Position numbers and translations under genes: made by a program. Source: Rugamonas violacea (GTDB lineage: Bacteria > Pseudomonadota > Gammaproteobacteria > Burkholderiales > Burkholderiaceae_D). From it: a stretch of DNA of 36,379 bases. Every line of letters begins with the position of its first letter. Within the stretch, counting starts at the first letter, position 1. Of this stretch, positions 1-10,652 are shown in pieces. The DNA is taken from positions 123,909-160,287 of the forward strand of contig NZ_JAEMNU010000113.1 of NCBI RefSeq assembly GCF_016461825.1, given 5' to 3'. The notes under the pieces were generated by a model. It saw only the letters and a list, made by a program, of their open reading frames with translations, did not search any database and was not told the DNA's origin.

Positions 1-24
1 GGTCGGACCCCGAGGGGTCCGACC
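1..24. repeat. GGGGTC-type intergenic palindrome
   Basis: Perfect inverted repeat: 11-base arms GGTCGGACCCC and GGGGTCCGACC separated by GA. A related but different palindrome lies at 11402-11438. Palindromes with a GGGGTC/GACCCC core are, from memory, common between genes in Massilia-like genomes. It may begin before the window edge. Confidence 0.6.
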
Positions 25-79
25 CCGGCTGTTGTACTTGGGTTTGGCCAAAAATTTCCATATCACTCTCCAGAAAGAA

Positions 80-101
80 GCGGCCGCATCAACGCGGCCG
101 C
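80..101 (-). terminator. Probable intrinsic terminator of the TonB receptor
   Basis: Two copies of GCGGCCGC (80-87 and 94-101) separated by six bases form an 8-bp GC stem. Read on the minus strand, a T-rich stretch (TTCTTTCT) follows. It lies about 30 bases past the receptor stop codon. The T tract is interrupted, so termination may be only partial. Confidence 0.5.
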
Positions 102-132
102 CGCATATTTCGGCCTGCGCCAAGCTACTGAG

Positions 133-2541
<2,409 letters not shown>

Positions 2542-2596
2542 CTGTATTCCCTCAAATATTATTGTCGTATTTTTATTGCGCATGTGTCGCGCCGGC

Positions 2597-2626
2597 ATTG
2601 TATGCGGCCTGGGACAGCCCCGGCAA
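2597..2626 (-). promoter_or_regulatory. Candidate sigma-70 promoter of the TonB receptor
   Basis: On the minus strand, TTGCCG (2621-2626) and TACAAT (2597-2602) are separated by 18 bases. They lie about 55 bases upstream of the receptor start. I see no convincing Fur box next to it. Confidence 0.35.
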
Positions 2627-2868
2627 CGGCATTGCTGACAGGGGCGGAGTGCGCGGCAAACGAGGCTTCGGGTAGCTCATCACCACGAAAAAAGTATATA
2701 CAAGCATGCAAGCCATGCCCACGAAGATAATCGCGCTTGTTTATGTGAAATTTGCTGGGCGCCCATGGCACGGCCCGGCTTGGCGGCGCGTCCTTGACAG
2801 CGCGGAATGCTTGTGTTTCCGGCCATGCCAAGGGTGTCGCAAGTTGGTCTCAGCGCAGCAGCTTCACA

Positions 2869-2897
2869 TTGACAACTCGCTCACAGCGGGACAGAAT
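2869..2897 (+). promoter_or_regulatory. Candidate sigma-70 promoter of the chemotaxis gene
   Basis: A perfect TTGACA (2869-2874) is followed after 17 bases by CAGAAT (2892-2897). It would give a leader of about 170 bases before the GTG start at 3072. A flagellar-type sigma-28 promoter, often used for such genes, was not found. Confidence 0.4.
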
Positions 2898-3071
2898 CAG
2901 CAACACACAAAAGTTTTTTTCCATCGGCAACACTGCGCCCCGCCCGGTTTTTTCCGCGTCCCGATTCGGCGCCCGCAGTCCCTGGTCACCCGCCAGCCTA
3001 CCCCGCCGGGGCCGCGAACCCGCCCCTTGCACCGCCATGATATAGCAGCACATCACCGCAAGGAGAGCACT

Positions 3072-4706
3072 GTGAAAGTATCGAACTGGAACATCGGCAC
3101 CCGCCTCGGCCTCGGCTTCGGCGTCGTGCTGCTACTGCTGCTGGCCGTCACCGTGCTGGGCATCACCCGCATGGCCCAGGTGCAGGCGCGGCTCGACGAG
3201 ATCGCCAACGTCAACAATCCCGAGGGTGCGCTGGCCGTCGCCATGCTGGCCACGGTGACCGACCGCGCCATCGCCATCCGCAACCTGGCCCTGCTGAGCG
3301 AGATGAAGGACATGCAGCCGGAGGCCGAGCGCATCCGCCGCAACGAGCAGAAATACGCCGCCGCCGAAGCCAAGCTGAACAAGATGTTCACCGAGCTGTC
3401 CGGCACCAGCGAGCGCGAGCGCGCCATGATGCCCAAGATCAAGGCGGCCGAGGCGGCGGTGCTGCCGGTGATGGCCAAGGCGGCGGCGCTGGGCCTGGCC
3501 AACAAGGCCGACGAGGCGACCGTCGTGCTGATGAAGGAGCTGCGCCCGTTGCAACAACAATGGCTGGCCCTGCTCAACGAGCTGAACGAACTGGAAGCCA
3601 AGCTCAACACCGAGGCCGGCGCCGACGCCGCCAGCGCCTACGCCAGCGCCCGCATGATGATGTTGCTGCTGTCGGCCTGCGCCATCGCCATGGGCGTGCT
3701 GATCGCCTGGCTGGCGACGCGCTCGATCACCGCGCCGATGCAGCAGGCCGTGCGCATGGCGCAGACCGTCGCCGCCGGCGACTTGACCGGCAGCATCGTG
3801 GTCACCACCAGCGACGAGACCGGCCAGCTGTTGCAAGCGTTGCAGGACATGAACACGCGGCTGCAGGACATCGTCGGCCAGGTGCGCGCCGGCACCGACA
3901 CCATCGCCACCGCGTCGAGCCAGATCGCCACCGGCAATATGGACCTGTCGCAGCGCACCGAGCGCCAGGCCAGCTCGCTCGAGGAGACCGCCTCGTCGAT
4001 GGAGGAGTTGACCTCGACCGTCAAACAGAACGCCGACAACGCCCGCCAGGCCAACCAGCTGGCCGTCTCGGCCTCCGACGTGGCCGGCAAGGGCGGCAGC
4101 GTGGTGGCCCAGGTGGTCGACACCATGGATTCGATCAACGCCTCGTCGAAAAAGATCGTCGACATCATCAGCGTGATCGACGGCATCGCCTTCCAGACCA
4201 ACATCCTGGCGCTCAACGCGGCGGTGGAAGCGGCGCGCGCCGGCGAGCAGGGCCGCGGCTTCGCCGTGGTGGCCTCCGAGGTGCGCAACCTGGCGCAGCG
4301 CTCGGCCGCCGCCGCCAAGGAGATCAAGGCGTTGATCGGCGACTCGGTGGAAAAGGTCGACGTCGGCAGCCGCCTGGTCGGCCAGGCCGGCGCCACCATG
4401 GGCGAGATCGTCGCCAGCATCCGCCGGGTCACCGACATCATGGGCGAGATCACCTCCGCCAGCCACGAGCAGGAGGTCGGCATCGACCAGATCAACCAGG
4501 CGGTGGCCGAAATGGACACCGTCACCCAGCAGAACGCCGCCCTGGTCGAACAGGCGGCGGCCGCCGCCTCGGCCTTGCAGGAGCAGGCCGCCGGACTGGC
4601 CGAGGTGGTCGGCGTCTTCAAGCTCGACCGGGCGCACCAACCGCCGCCGCTGGCCGCGCCGCAGCGGGCGCGGACCCGGCCGGGACAGTTGGCGCTGCCG
4701 CGCTAG
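3072..4706 (+). CDS. Methyl-accepting chemotaxis protein
   Basis: 544-aa membrane chemoreceptor that signals through the CheA/CheW complex. Visible order: TM helix at about 14-34; a four-helix-bundle periplasmic sensor of about 150 residues; a second TM at about 195-215 ending in the RSITAP HAMP boundary; the HAMP domain; a long coiled-coil cytoplasmic domain. The conserved signalling tip is present ([19 protein letters not shown]). Glu/Gln-rich heptads such as [15 protein letters not shown] are likely methylation sites. The start is GTG with an AAGGAGAG ribosome site eight bases upstream. The frame stays open upstream to about 2706, but that part has no domain. The ligand is unknown, as is usual for this sensor type. 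The Pro/Arg-rich C-terminal tail lacks a clear CheR-binding pentapeptide. Confidence 0.93.
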   Translation: MKVSNWNIGTRLGLGFGVVLLLLLAVTVLGITRMAQVQARLDEIANVNNPEGALAVAMLATVTDRAIAIRNLALLSEMKDMQPEAERIRRNEQKYAAAEAKLNKMFTELSGTSERERAMMPKIKAAEAAVLPVMAKAAALGLANKADEATVVLMKELRPLQQQWLALLNELNELEAKLNTEAGADAASAYASARMMMLLLSACAIAMGVLIAWLATRSITAPMQQAVRMAQTVAAGDLTGSIVVTTSDETGQLLQALQDMNTRLQDIVGQVRAGTDTIATASSQIATGNMDLSQRTERQASSLEETASSMEELTSTVKQNADNARQANQLAVSASDVAGKGGSVVAQVVDTMDSINASSKKIVDIISVIDGIAFQTNILALNAAVEAARAGEQGRGFAVVASEVRNLAQRSAAAAKEIKALIGDSVEKVDVGSRLVGQAGATMGEIVASIRRVTDIMGEITSASHEQEVGIDQINQAVAEMDTVTQQNAALVEQAAAAASALQEQAAGLAEVVGVFKLDRAHQPPPLAAPQRARTRPGQLALPR

Positions 4707-4726
4707 CCGGCGGCGAGGCCGTAAAA

Positions 4727-4762
4727 ACAAAACAGCCCCTGAAAAACCAGGGGCTGTTTTGT
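4727..4762. terminator. Bidirectional intrinsic terminator
   Basis: A perfect 15-bp inverted repeat (4727-4741 and 4748-4762) with a six-base AAAAAC loop. The stem has a GC core (CAGCCCCTG) flanked by A and T tracts, so it can terminate the chemotaxis gene (+) and the permease gene (-), whose ends converge here. Confidence 0.9.
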
Positions 4763-4801
4763 GTGGCCGGCGCGCGCGGCGGGTATGCGCCCGCTACGCC
4801 C

Positions 4802-6199
4802 TTATGGCTGGGGGTGCAGCTTGGAATTGCGCCGCGAGTAGCCGAAGTAGATGGCCAGGCCGATCAACAACCAGACGCCGAAGGCGATCCAGGTGGTGCG
4901 GCTGAGGAAGGTCATCAACGCCAGGCAGAACACCACGGCCAGCGCCGGCACCACCGGCACGCCGGGGCAGCGGAAGGCGCGGTGCAGGTCCGGGCGGCGC
5001 TTGCGCAGCACCACCACGGCGACCGACACCAGGCAGAAGGCGGCCAACGTGCCGATGTTGATCAGCTCGGCCAGCACGCCGAGCGGCACCACGGCGGCGA
5101 TCAGGCCGAAGACGATGCCGACCACCCAGGTGGCGAAGAACGGCGTGCCGAACTTGGGGTGCACGGTCGACAGCTTGGCCGGCAGCAGGCCGTCGCGCGA
5201 CATGGCGAAGATCACCCGCGTCTGGCCGTAAGCCATCACCAGGATCACCGTGGTCATGCCGAGGATGGCGCCGAGGTCGACGAAGCCGGCGAACCAGCCC
5301 TCGTTGGCGTACTGCAGGGCCAGCGAGACCGGATGGTCGATGCCGGCAAACTTCTGGAACGGCACGATGCCGGTCATGATCGCCGACACCAGCACGTACA
5401 AAATGGTGCAGACGGCCAGCGAACCGATGATGCCGATCGGCAGGTCGCGCTCGGGCCGCTTGACCTCCTCCGCCGCCGACGTCACGGCGTCGAAGCCGAT
5501 GAAGGCGAAGAACACCAGCGCGGCCGCGCTCATCACGCCGTTCATGCCGAAGGGCATGAACGGTTTCCAGTTGGCCGGCTCGACGTGGCCGGCGCCGACC
5601 ACGATGAACAGGATCACCACGGCGATCTTGATCGCCACCATGATGCCGTTCATGCGGGCCGACTCGCGCACGCCCCAGGACAGCATGGCCGTCAGGAACA
5701 GCATGATCAGCAGCGCCGGCAGGTTGAACAGGGTGTCGACGCCGGGCACGGAACCGGGCGCGGCGGTCAAGGCCACCGGCAGGTGGATGCCGAAGCCGGC
5801 GATCAGCGACTGGAAGTAGCCGGACCAGCCGACCGACACGGCCGAGGTCGCCAGGCCGTATTCGAGCAGCAAGTCCCAGCCTATCATCCAAGCCACCAGC
5901 TCACCCATGGTGGCGTAGGTGTAGGTGTAGATGGAGCCGGCCACCGGCACGGTCGAGGCGAACTCGGCGTAGCACAAGGCGGCGAAGGCGCAGGCCAGCG
6001 CGGCGATGACGAAGGACAAGGTCAACGCCGGTCCGGCGGTCAGCGCGCCGGTGCCGGTCAGCACGAAAATGCCGGTGCCGACGATGGCGCCGACCCCCAT
6101 CAGGACCAGGTCCAACGGTCCCAACACTTTTTTCAAGCCGCCGCTGGCGCGGCCCTGCGCCAACATGGCGTCCAGATTCTTCGTTCGGAAAAGGCTCAA
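4802..6199 (-). CDS. APC-family amino-acid permease
   Basis: 465-aa inner-membrane transporter of the amino acid-polyamine-organocation superfamily, nearest in look to the YfnA/YhdG/cationic amino-acid group. The hallmark first helix is clear (GVGAIVGTGIFVLTG, about residues 36-50), with a helix-breaking Gly motif for substrate binding. About 12 hydrophobic segments follow. The start is TTG at 6197-6199: an AGGAGA ribosome site sits eight to nine bases upstream and the N-terminus (MSLFRTKNLDAML) looks like relatives. The next ATG is 11 codons in and would remove this conserved stretch. It is a single gene converging with the chemotaxis gene. The substrate (probably an amino acid, by proton symport or exchange) is not determined by sequence. 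Confidence 0.92.
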   Translation of the reverse strand: MSLFRTKNLDAMLAQGRASGGLKKVLGPLDLVLMGVGAIVGTGIFVLTGTGALTAGPALTLSFVIAALACAFAALCYAEFASTVPVAGSIYTYTYATMGELVAWMIGWDLLLEYGLATSAVSVGWSGYFQSLIAGFGIHLPVALTAAPGSVPGVDTLFNLPALLIMLFLTAMLSWGVRESARMNGIMVAIKIAVVILFIVVGAGHVEPANWKPFMPFGMNGVMSAAALVFFAFIGFDAVTSAAEEVKRPERDLPIGIIGSLAVCTILYVLVSAIMTGIVPFQKFAGIDHPVSLALQYANEGWFAGFVDLGAILGMTTVILVMAYGQTRVIFAMSRDGLLPAKLSTVHPKFGTPFFATWVVGIVFGLIAAVVPLGVLAELINIGTLAAFCLVSVAVVVLRKRRPDLHRAFRCPGVPVVPALAVVFCLALMTFLSRTTWIAFGVWLLIGLAIYFGYSRRNSKLHPQP

Positions 6200-6326
6200 G
6201 TTACTGTCTCCTGCTATGTTTTAGATTGTTGTGGTGTATTCGCTACCGCCGCCGCGCCACCGGCGCGCAGGATACGGACCCGCAGTCTACACCGTTTCCC
6301 CCTCGGTCCGACAGTACTAGTGTCCT

Positions 6327-6560
6327 TTAGAACAACAATTCACCGCGCGCAACAGCATTGTGGTATTGAGCGGCACCTTCCGCCGTTTCGGCGACGAGGG
6401 CCGGGAGCGCTATCCGGCCGCCTCCGAACGGCTGCGCGCCCTGTTGCAGGGGCGTTGCGGTGTCAGGATGGTAGCGGGCGATATGCGCCGCAGCGCGCTG
6501 TACGACGACAGCGGCGTGATTGAAGTGCCGAGCTCCGCCCGGGCGGGCGAGGGCCAAGTA
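6327..6560 (+). pseudogene. Possible remnant of a protein-coding gene (C-terminal part)
   Basis: A plus-strand frame reads like protein (SIVVLSGTFRRFGDEG..., then VRMVAGDMRRSALYDDSGVIEV). It begins just after an in-frame TAG, has no ribosome site or plausible start, and runs into repeat DNA at about 6550. Codon positions look coding-like, but random open frames are common at this GC content. I do not recognise the family. Confidence 0.25.
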
Positions 6561-6619
6561 TCTGCCTGGCCGCCAAGGGCCTGGTGTCTGCCTGGCGGGC
6601 AAGGGCCTGGTGTTTGGCG
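6552..6619. repeat. 26-bp imperfect tandem repeat
   Basis: Two 26-bp units (6552-6577 and 6578-6603) share GGCC...TCTGCCTGGC...CAAG, followed by a partial third (6604-6619). It lies downstream of the sedolisin gene in noncoding DNA. Confidence 0.7.
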
Positions 6620-6631
6620 CGGCACGCCCAC

Positions 6632-6680
6632 CGTCATTCCCGCGCAGGCGGGAATCCATGCCGCGCATGCGTTCCCGCCC
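6632..6680. repeat. REP-like palindromic element
   Basis: TTCCCGC and GCGGGAA (from 6638) form a hairpin around GCAG, and a third arm TTCCCGCC (6672-6679) offers an alternative pairing. The CATTCCCGCG...GCGGGAATCC pattern is a widespread dispersed intergenic repeat in proteobacteria. Lying just past the sedolisin stop on the minus strand, it may also act as a transcription end or mRNA 3' stabiliser. Confidence 0.7.
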
Positions 6681-6733
6681 GCCCTGCGCTCCGCCGATAC
6701 GGAACAAGAAACTCGGGCTTGCGCCAAATCCCC

Positions 6734-9136
6734 TCAGCGCGCCGACACCGTGACCGGCACCAGCAACTGCGCGCTGCCACCGGCCGAATCGGTCACCAGC
6801 ACTTTCAACTGATAACTGCCGGCCACGGGAGAATTCCAATAAGCCGTGATGTTCAGGCCGTTCGACTGGAACATCATGCCCATCGGCGCGTTGGAGATCG
6901 ACACGGAAATCGAGCTGACCCCCGGGTCCGAAATGGCGATCAAACCGCTCATGCCGCGCCCCGCCACCCCGCTCATCGGCGCCGCCGTGATGACCGGGCC
7001 GCCGGCCGTGATCTTCACCGTGTACACGGCCTGGCCGCTCAAACCGGTCTTGCTGTCCTTCGCCACCACGGTGACGGCGTAGGTGCCGGCCAAGGGCTTG
7101 CTCCAGCTGACCTCGCCCGCCGCGCTGATCACCATGCCGGCCGGCGCGCCGCTCAAGGCATAGCTCACCGGGTTGGCCTTGCTGACCGCGACGGAAAACG
7201 ACAGCGCGACACCGACCTTGCCGCTGATCGTCGACGCGCTCAGCACCGGCGCCGTCAACGGCGCGATGACCACGGTGTACACGCCCTGCCCTTTCAAACC
7301 GGTCTTGCTGTCGGTCGCGCTCACCGTGACGGCGTAACTGCCGGCCACCGGCAGTGCCCAGGCGACGGCGCCGGCGCTGCTGATGCCCATGCCCGCAGGC
7401 GCGCCGCTCAACGCGTAGCTGAGCGGGTTGGCCGCAGTGCTGGAGACGGTGAACGACAGCGGCGTGCCGACCTTGCCGCCGATGCTGGCCGAGGCCACCA
7501 GCGGCGCCGTGGCCACGCTCAGCCCGGACAGGGTGGACAACAAACTGCCCGCGTTGGGCGTGCCCAGGCCGGTCAACTGGTCGTAGCCGGCCTTGGCGGT
7601 GCAGGCGGCGCAACTGCCGTCGCTGCCTTTGACGATGTCGGCGAAGGCGCCGGCATAGTTGCCCGGCACGCTGGCGATCTGGCCGTACAGCACGGCGTGC
7701 GGCGCGCCCAGCGCCGCCTTGCCGTTCAAGGCGCGGCCGGCGTTGGCGACGGCGATCAGGCCGGCCCATTGCGGCGTCGACAGGCTGGTGCCGCCGGCGC
7801 TGATCCAATTGACGGCCGCGCTGCCGGGCGTCAGCACGGCGACGTACTGGCCGGAGGCCGGGTCGGCGTTGAAGGCGACGTCGGCCACGGTGCGGCGCAA
7901 GGGCGTGCCCAGGCCGGGCACCAGGTTGGTTTGATAGCTCGGCGTCGCCGTGAACTGGCTGACGCCGCCGCCGGTGCCGGACCAGGCCACCTCGGCGCGC
8001 GCGCCCGAACCGCTATAACTGAGCGTGGTGCCGCCGACCGCCAGCACGCGCGGCGACACCGCCGGCCAGGACACGCCGGCGCCGGAGTCGCCGGTCGCCG
8101 CCAGATACGTCATGTTGGCGGCCGAAAAGGTGCTGTCGGCCGCCATCGCGCCGCTGCTTTCCGGGCCGCCGAAACTCATCGAGACGATGCCCGGCCCCAT
8201 CGCGTTGGCCAGTTTGACCGCGCCGAGCAAATTCGTGTAGCTGGCGTCGGCCGCCTCGATCAGCACGATGCGCGCCAGCGGCGCCGTGGCGTGGGCCCAT
8301 TGCACGTCGAGCGTGATCTCGGTGGCCCAGCCGGAGTCGTAGGCCGGCGCCGTGCCGGTCATGCCGCCGGCGGCGCTGCTGTAGACCACCGACAGTTCGC
8401 AGGCGTTGGCCGAGGCGGCCGCCAGCGGCAGGCCGGCGTTGGCGGCGATGGCCTTGTTGGCGCAGGTCGGCAGGCCGAATTTCTGGTTGAACGCGGCCAG
8501 TTCGGCGGCGACGTTGGGGTCGTGCTTGGCGTCGACGATGTAGATGGTCTGGCCGGCGCCGAGCTGGGCCGCCTGGGCCGGCGTCAGCGCGCTGCCGACG
8601 GCCGGCAGGGCCGGCAGGCCATAGGCGGCGCGGATCTGCGCCGGGTTGTAGGTCGAGACGACGCTGCTGGTCGCCATCGGCGCGGCGGCCGCCTCCGACA
8701 CCGGGCCGCGCACGGCCTCCGACAGCGGGTTGCGCATGGCCTCGGCATGGCGTCCGCGCAAGGCCTGCACGGTCAGGCCGCGCGACGACAGGCGGCGGAA
8801 CTCGGCCGGCATGGTCTGGGCGTGCACGGCGTCGCCCGGGGCGGCGTCGGCGGCGTCCTGCGGCGCGTCCAACAACACGGCGGCGGCGTGGAACAGGGGC
8901 AGCGCCAACTGTTGCGCCTCCTGCGCCGGCAGTGTGCCGGTGTCGAGTTCTACGATGGTGGTGCCGCTGGCCAGCAGCGCGGCCTGCGGCTGGTTCGCCG
9001 GCGCGTTGTCGACGCCGCCACAGGCGCTCAACACGGCGGCGGCGCACAGTGTCAAGGCCGCGCCGAACGGGCCGCCGCAAGCCGAGCGGCCAAGCCTGGA
9101 AAATATTGTCGTCCTGGCGAATGTGCTGTGCTTCAT
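6734..9136 (-). CDS. Sedolisin-family (S53) serine-carboxyl peptidase, lipoprotein, with Ig-like repeats
   Basis: 800-aa exported peptidase. The N-terminus has a lipobox (VLSAC, Cys39), suggesting a lipid-anchored or processed secreted enzyme. The S53 domain spans about 163-540. Catalytic residues are visible: Glu273 and Asp277 (ATEITLDVQWA), oxyanion Asp350 (ATGDSGA) and Ser451 (GGTSLSTPQWAG). The C-terminal calcium site is also present (ADIVKG...GYDQLTGLGTPN, about 499-528). About 125 residues lie between the lipobox and the catalytic domain and do not look like the usual longer activation propeptide. After about 545 come three Ig-like (He_PIG-type) repeats of about 85 residues each, with PLSYALSGAPAGM and VTATDSKTGL-like motifs; the third is the most divergent. 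Start ATG at 9134-9136 has a GGGGAC site. Likely role: extracellular protein degradation at acidic pH, inferred from the family. Confidence 0.93.
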   Translation of the reverse strand: MKHSTFARTTIFSRLGRSACGGPFGAALTLCAAAVLSACGGVDNAPANQPQAALLASGTTIVELDTGTLPAQEAQQLALPLFHAAAVLLDAPQDAADAAPGDAVHAQTMPAEFRRLSSRGLTVQALRGRHAEAMRNPLSEAVRGPVSEAAAAPMATSSVVSTYNPAQIRAAYGLPALPAVGSALTPAQAAQLGAGQTIYIVDAKHDPNVAAELAAFNQKFGLPTCANKAIAANAGLPLAAASANACELSVVYSSAAGGMTGTAPAYDSGWATEITLDVQWAHATAPLARIVLIEAADASYTNLLGAVKLANAMGPGIVSMSFGGPESSGAMAADSTFSAANMTYLAATGDSGAGVSWPAVSPRVLAVGGTTLSYSGSGARAEVAWSGTGGGVSQFTATPSYQTNLVPGLGTPLRRTVADVAFNADPASGQYVAVLTPGSAAVNWISAGGTSLSTPQWAGLIAVANAGRALNGKAALGAPHAVLYGQIASVPGNYAGAFADIVKGSDGSCAACTAKAGYDQLTGLGTPNAGSLLSTLSGLSVATAPLVASASIGGKVGTPLSFTVSSTAANPLSYALSGAPAGMGISSAGAVAWALPVAGSYAVTVSATDSKTGLKGQGVYTVVIAPLTAPVLSASTISGKVGVALSFSVAVSKANPVSYALSGAPAGMVISAAGEVSWSKPLAGTYAVTVVAKDSKTGLSGQAVYTVKITAGGPVITAAPMSGVAGRGMSGLIAISDPGVSSISVSISNAPMGMMFQSNGLNITAYWNSPVAGSYQLKVLVTDSAGGSAQLLVPVTVSAR

Positions 9137-9528
9137 CGTCGTCCCCGATTGTCCGTGCCAGCTGGCGATTTTTTGCAATCGACGCCGACCCCAAGCTGGC
9201 GGCCGCACGCCGATACCCGGACACAAATATCAATGTTGCGCAAACAGCAGCAAGCACACAACATTTGTGTCCACACGGAAATTATCGCACATTTTTTAGG
9301 CAGAATATACAAGAACCGCCGCCGCCGCGCATGTCGATCCTCCCCTGTCGGGTTCGACAACAATGCATAATCTGCAACAATGCACAAGTTCATGGTAGGC
9401 TTCAAGCTGCTAGCCGCGTCCCCGCGCAAGCTGACGCCGGCGCGGTTGACTGCAACACCCCCAGCGGACCCGCCCGACCGGCGAGGTTCTTTCCTCCACC
9501 CCAAGCAGCGACGATCAAGATGACCTCG
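9137..9528. other. Divergent intergenic region between the sedolisin gene and galE, 392 bp
   Basis: Apart from the inverted repeat at 9219-9272 and a candidate minus-strand -10 (GATAAT, 9281-9286), I see nothing assignable. Open frames crossing it on the plus strand have no domain and no ribosome site. Confidence 0.5.
9219..9272. repeat. Long-range inverted repeat in the sedolisin upstream region
   Basis: GGACACAAAT (9219-9228) is perfectly complementary to ATTTGTGTCC (9263-9272). A GTTG/CAAC extension pairs if a six-base bulge on the left is allowed. The candidate -10 GATAAT of the sedolisin gene is just upstream on the minus strand (9281-9286), so this is either an operator near the transcription start or a hairpin at the 5' end of the mRNA. 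Confidence 0.5.
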
Positions 9529-10542
9529 ATGACCCATATACTACTGACCGGCGGCGCCGGTTATATCGGCAGCCACACCTATCTTGCACTGGTTCAGGCG
9601 GGCTATCGCCCCGTCATCCTGGACGACTATTCGAACAGCCACCCGGCCGTGCTGGCGCGGCTGCAACAGATTAGCGGGCAGCCGGTGCTGCACGCCCGTG
9701 GCGACGTCGCCGACGTCGCACTGGTGCGCGGCCTGCTCGAACAGTACCAGGTGGCTGCGGTGGTGCATTTCGCCGCCTTCAAGGCGGTCGGCGAGAGCGT
9801 CGAGCAACCCTTGAAATACTTCGACAACAACATCACCGGCATGCTGCGCCTGATGCAGGCGATGGAGCAGGCCGGCTGCCGCCGGCTGGTGTTCTCCAGC
9901 AGCGCCACCGTCTACGGCGACCCGGACTCGGTGCCGATCACCGAGGCCTTCCCGCTGCGCCATTCCAGCCCCTACGGCTGCACCAAGGTGGTCTGCGAGG
10001 AAATGATCGCCTCGATGCTGGGCGCCAACCCGGCCTGGCGCGCCGGCGTGCTGCGCTACTTCAACCCGGTGGGCGCCCATGCCAGCGGCCTGATCGGCGA
10101 GAACCCGCAGGGCGTGCCGAACAACCTGATGCCCTATGTGGCGCAGGTGGCCATCGGCCGCCGGCAGCACCTGAACATCTGGGGCGACGACTACCCTACC
10201 CCCGACGGCACCGGCCTGCGCGACTACATCCACGTCGCCGACCTGGCCGAGGGCCACGTCGCCGCGCTCGACACCCTGTTGCGCGACCAGCGCAGCTTCA
10301 CCGTCAACCTCGGCACCGGCCGTGGCCACAGCGTGCTGGAGGTGGTGGCGGCCTTCGCCGCCGCCAGCGGCCGCCCGGTGCCCTACCAGATCTGCCCGCG
10401 CCGGCCGGGCGACATCGCCCAATGCTACGCCGACCCGTCGCTGGCCCGCGAGCTGCTGGGCTGGCGCGCCAGCCGCACCCTGGCCGACATGTGCGCCGAC
10501 TCCTGGCGTTGGCAGAGCGCCAATCCGGAAGGCTACGTCTAA
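9529..10542 (+). CDS. galE: UDP-glucose 4-epimerase
   Basis: 337-aa cytoplasmic NAD-dependent epimerase interconverting UDP-glucose and UDP-galactose for the Leloir pathway and for surface polysaccharides. The Rossmann motif GGAGYIG is at residues 8-14. Catalytic Ser124, Tyr149 and Lys153 (SPYGCTK) fall at exactly the numbers of E. coli GalE when the ATG at 9529 is used, which supports this start over the ATG three codons upstream (9520). Neither has a strong ribosome site. Length matches the family (about 338). A conserved LRDYIHVADLAEGH segment follows. No other gal or polysaccharide gene lies beside it, so its pathway role here is not shown by context. Confidence 0.95.
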   Translation: MTHILLTGGAGYIGSHTYLALVQAGYRPVILDDYSNSHPAVLARLQQISGQPVLHARGDVADVALVRGLLEQYQVAAVVHFAAFKAVGESVEQPLKYFDNNITGMLRLMQAMEQAGCRRLVFSSSATVYGDPDSVPITEAFPLRHSSPYGCTKVVCEEMIASMLGANPAWRAGVLRYFNPVGAHASGLIGENPQGVPNNLMPYVAQVAIGRRQHLNIWGDDYPTPDGTGLRDYIHVADLAEGHVAALDTLLRDQRSFTVNLGTGRGHSVLEVVAAFAAASGRPVPYQICPRRPGDIAQCYADPSLARELLGWRASRTLADMCADSWRWQSANPEGYV

Positions 10543-10580
10543 GCCGGGCCGGGCAGCCGCTTGCGCAGAGGTGTCGCGAC

Positions 10581-10652
10581 CTGGTACTCACCGCCCATAT
10601 CCCGTTGCCGTTGGCCGAGAAGGTCGACCAACTGGCCGCGGGTTTGCGCTAG
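10581..10652 (+). pseudogene. Relic resembling the N-terminus of a ribbon-helix-helix antitoxin
   Basis: Just after galE a 23-codon stretch translates to a segment containing TAHIPLPLAEKVDQL and ends at TAG (10650-10652). It looks like the first beta-strand and helix of CopG/ParD-type antitoxins (TLTAHIPxxLAEKVDQLAxRLERSR). There is no start codon, and the reading ends where the conserved second helix should begin. No toxin gene follows. The identification rests on remembered family patterns. Confidence 0.35.

Larger units (their letters stand above)
2542..3071. other. Divergent intergenic region, 530 bp
   Basis: It lies between the TonB receptor (-) and the chemotaxis gene (+). It holds the two candidate promoters listed separately. 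An open frame runs into it from the chemotaxis gene, but its translation has no recognisable domain and is best read as untranslated leader. Nothing else is apparent. Confidence 0.6.

Noticed and set aside
2905..2940. Sigma-28 flagellar promoter before the chemotaxis gene
   Set aside because: An AAAAG...CATCGGCAA arrangement was considered, but the spacing and -10 do not fit the sigma-28 consensus.
3560..6523. 987-aa plus-strand open frame across the chemotaxis and permease genes
   Set aside because: Arg/His-rich translation with no domain, crossing a strong terminator and two clear genes.
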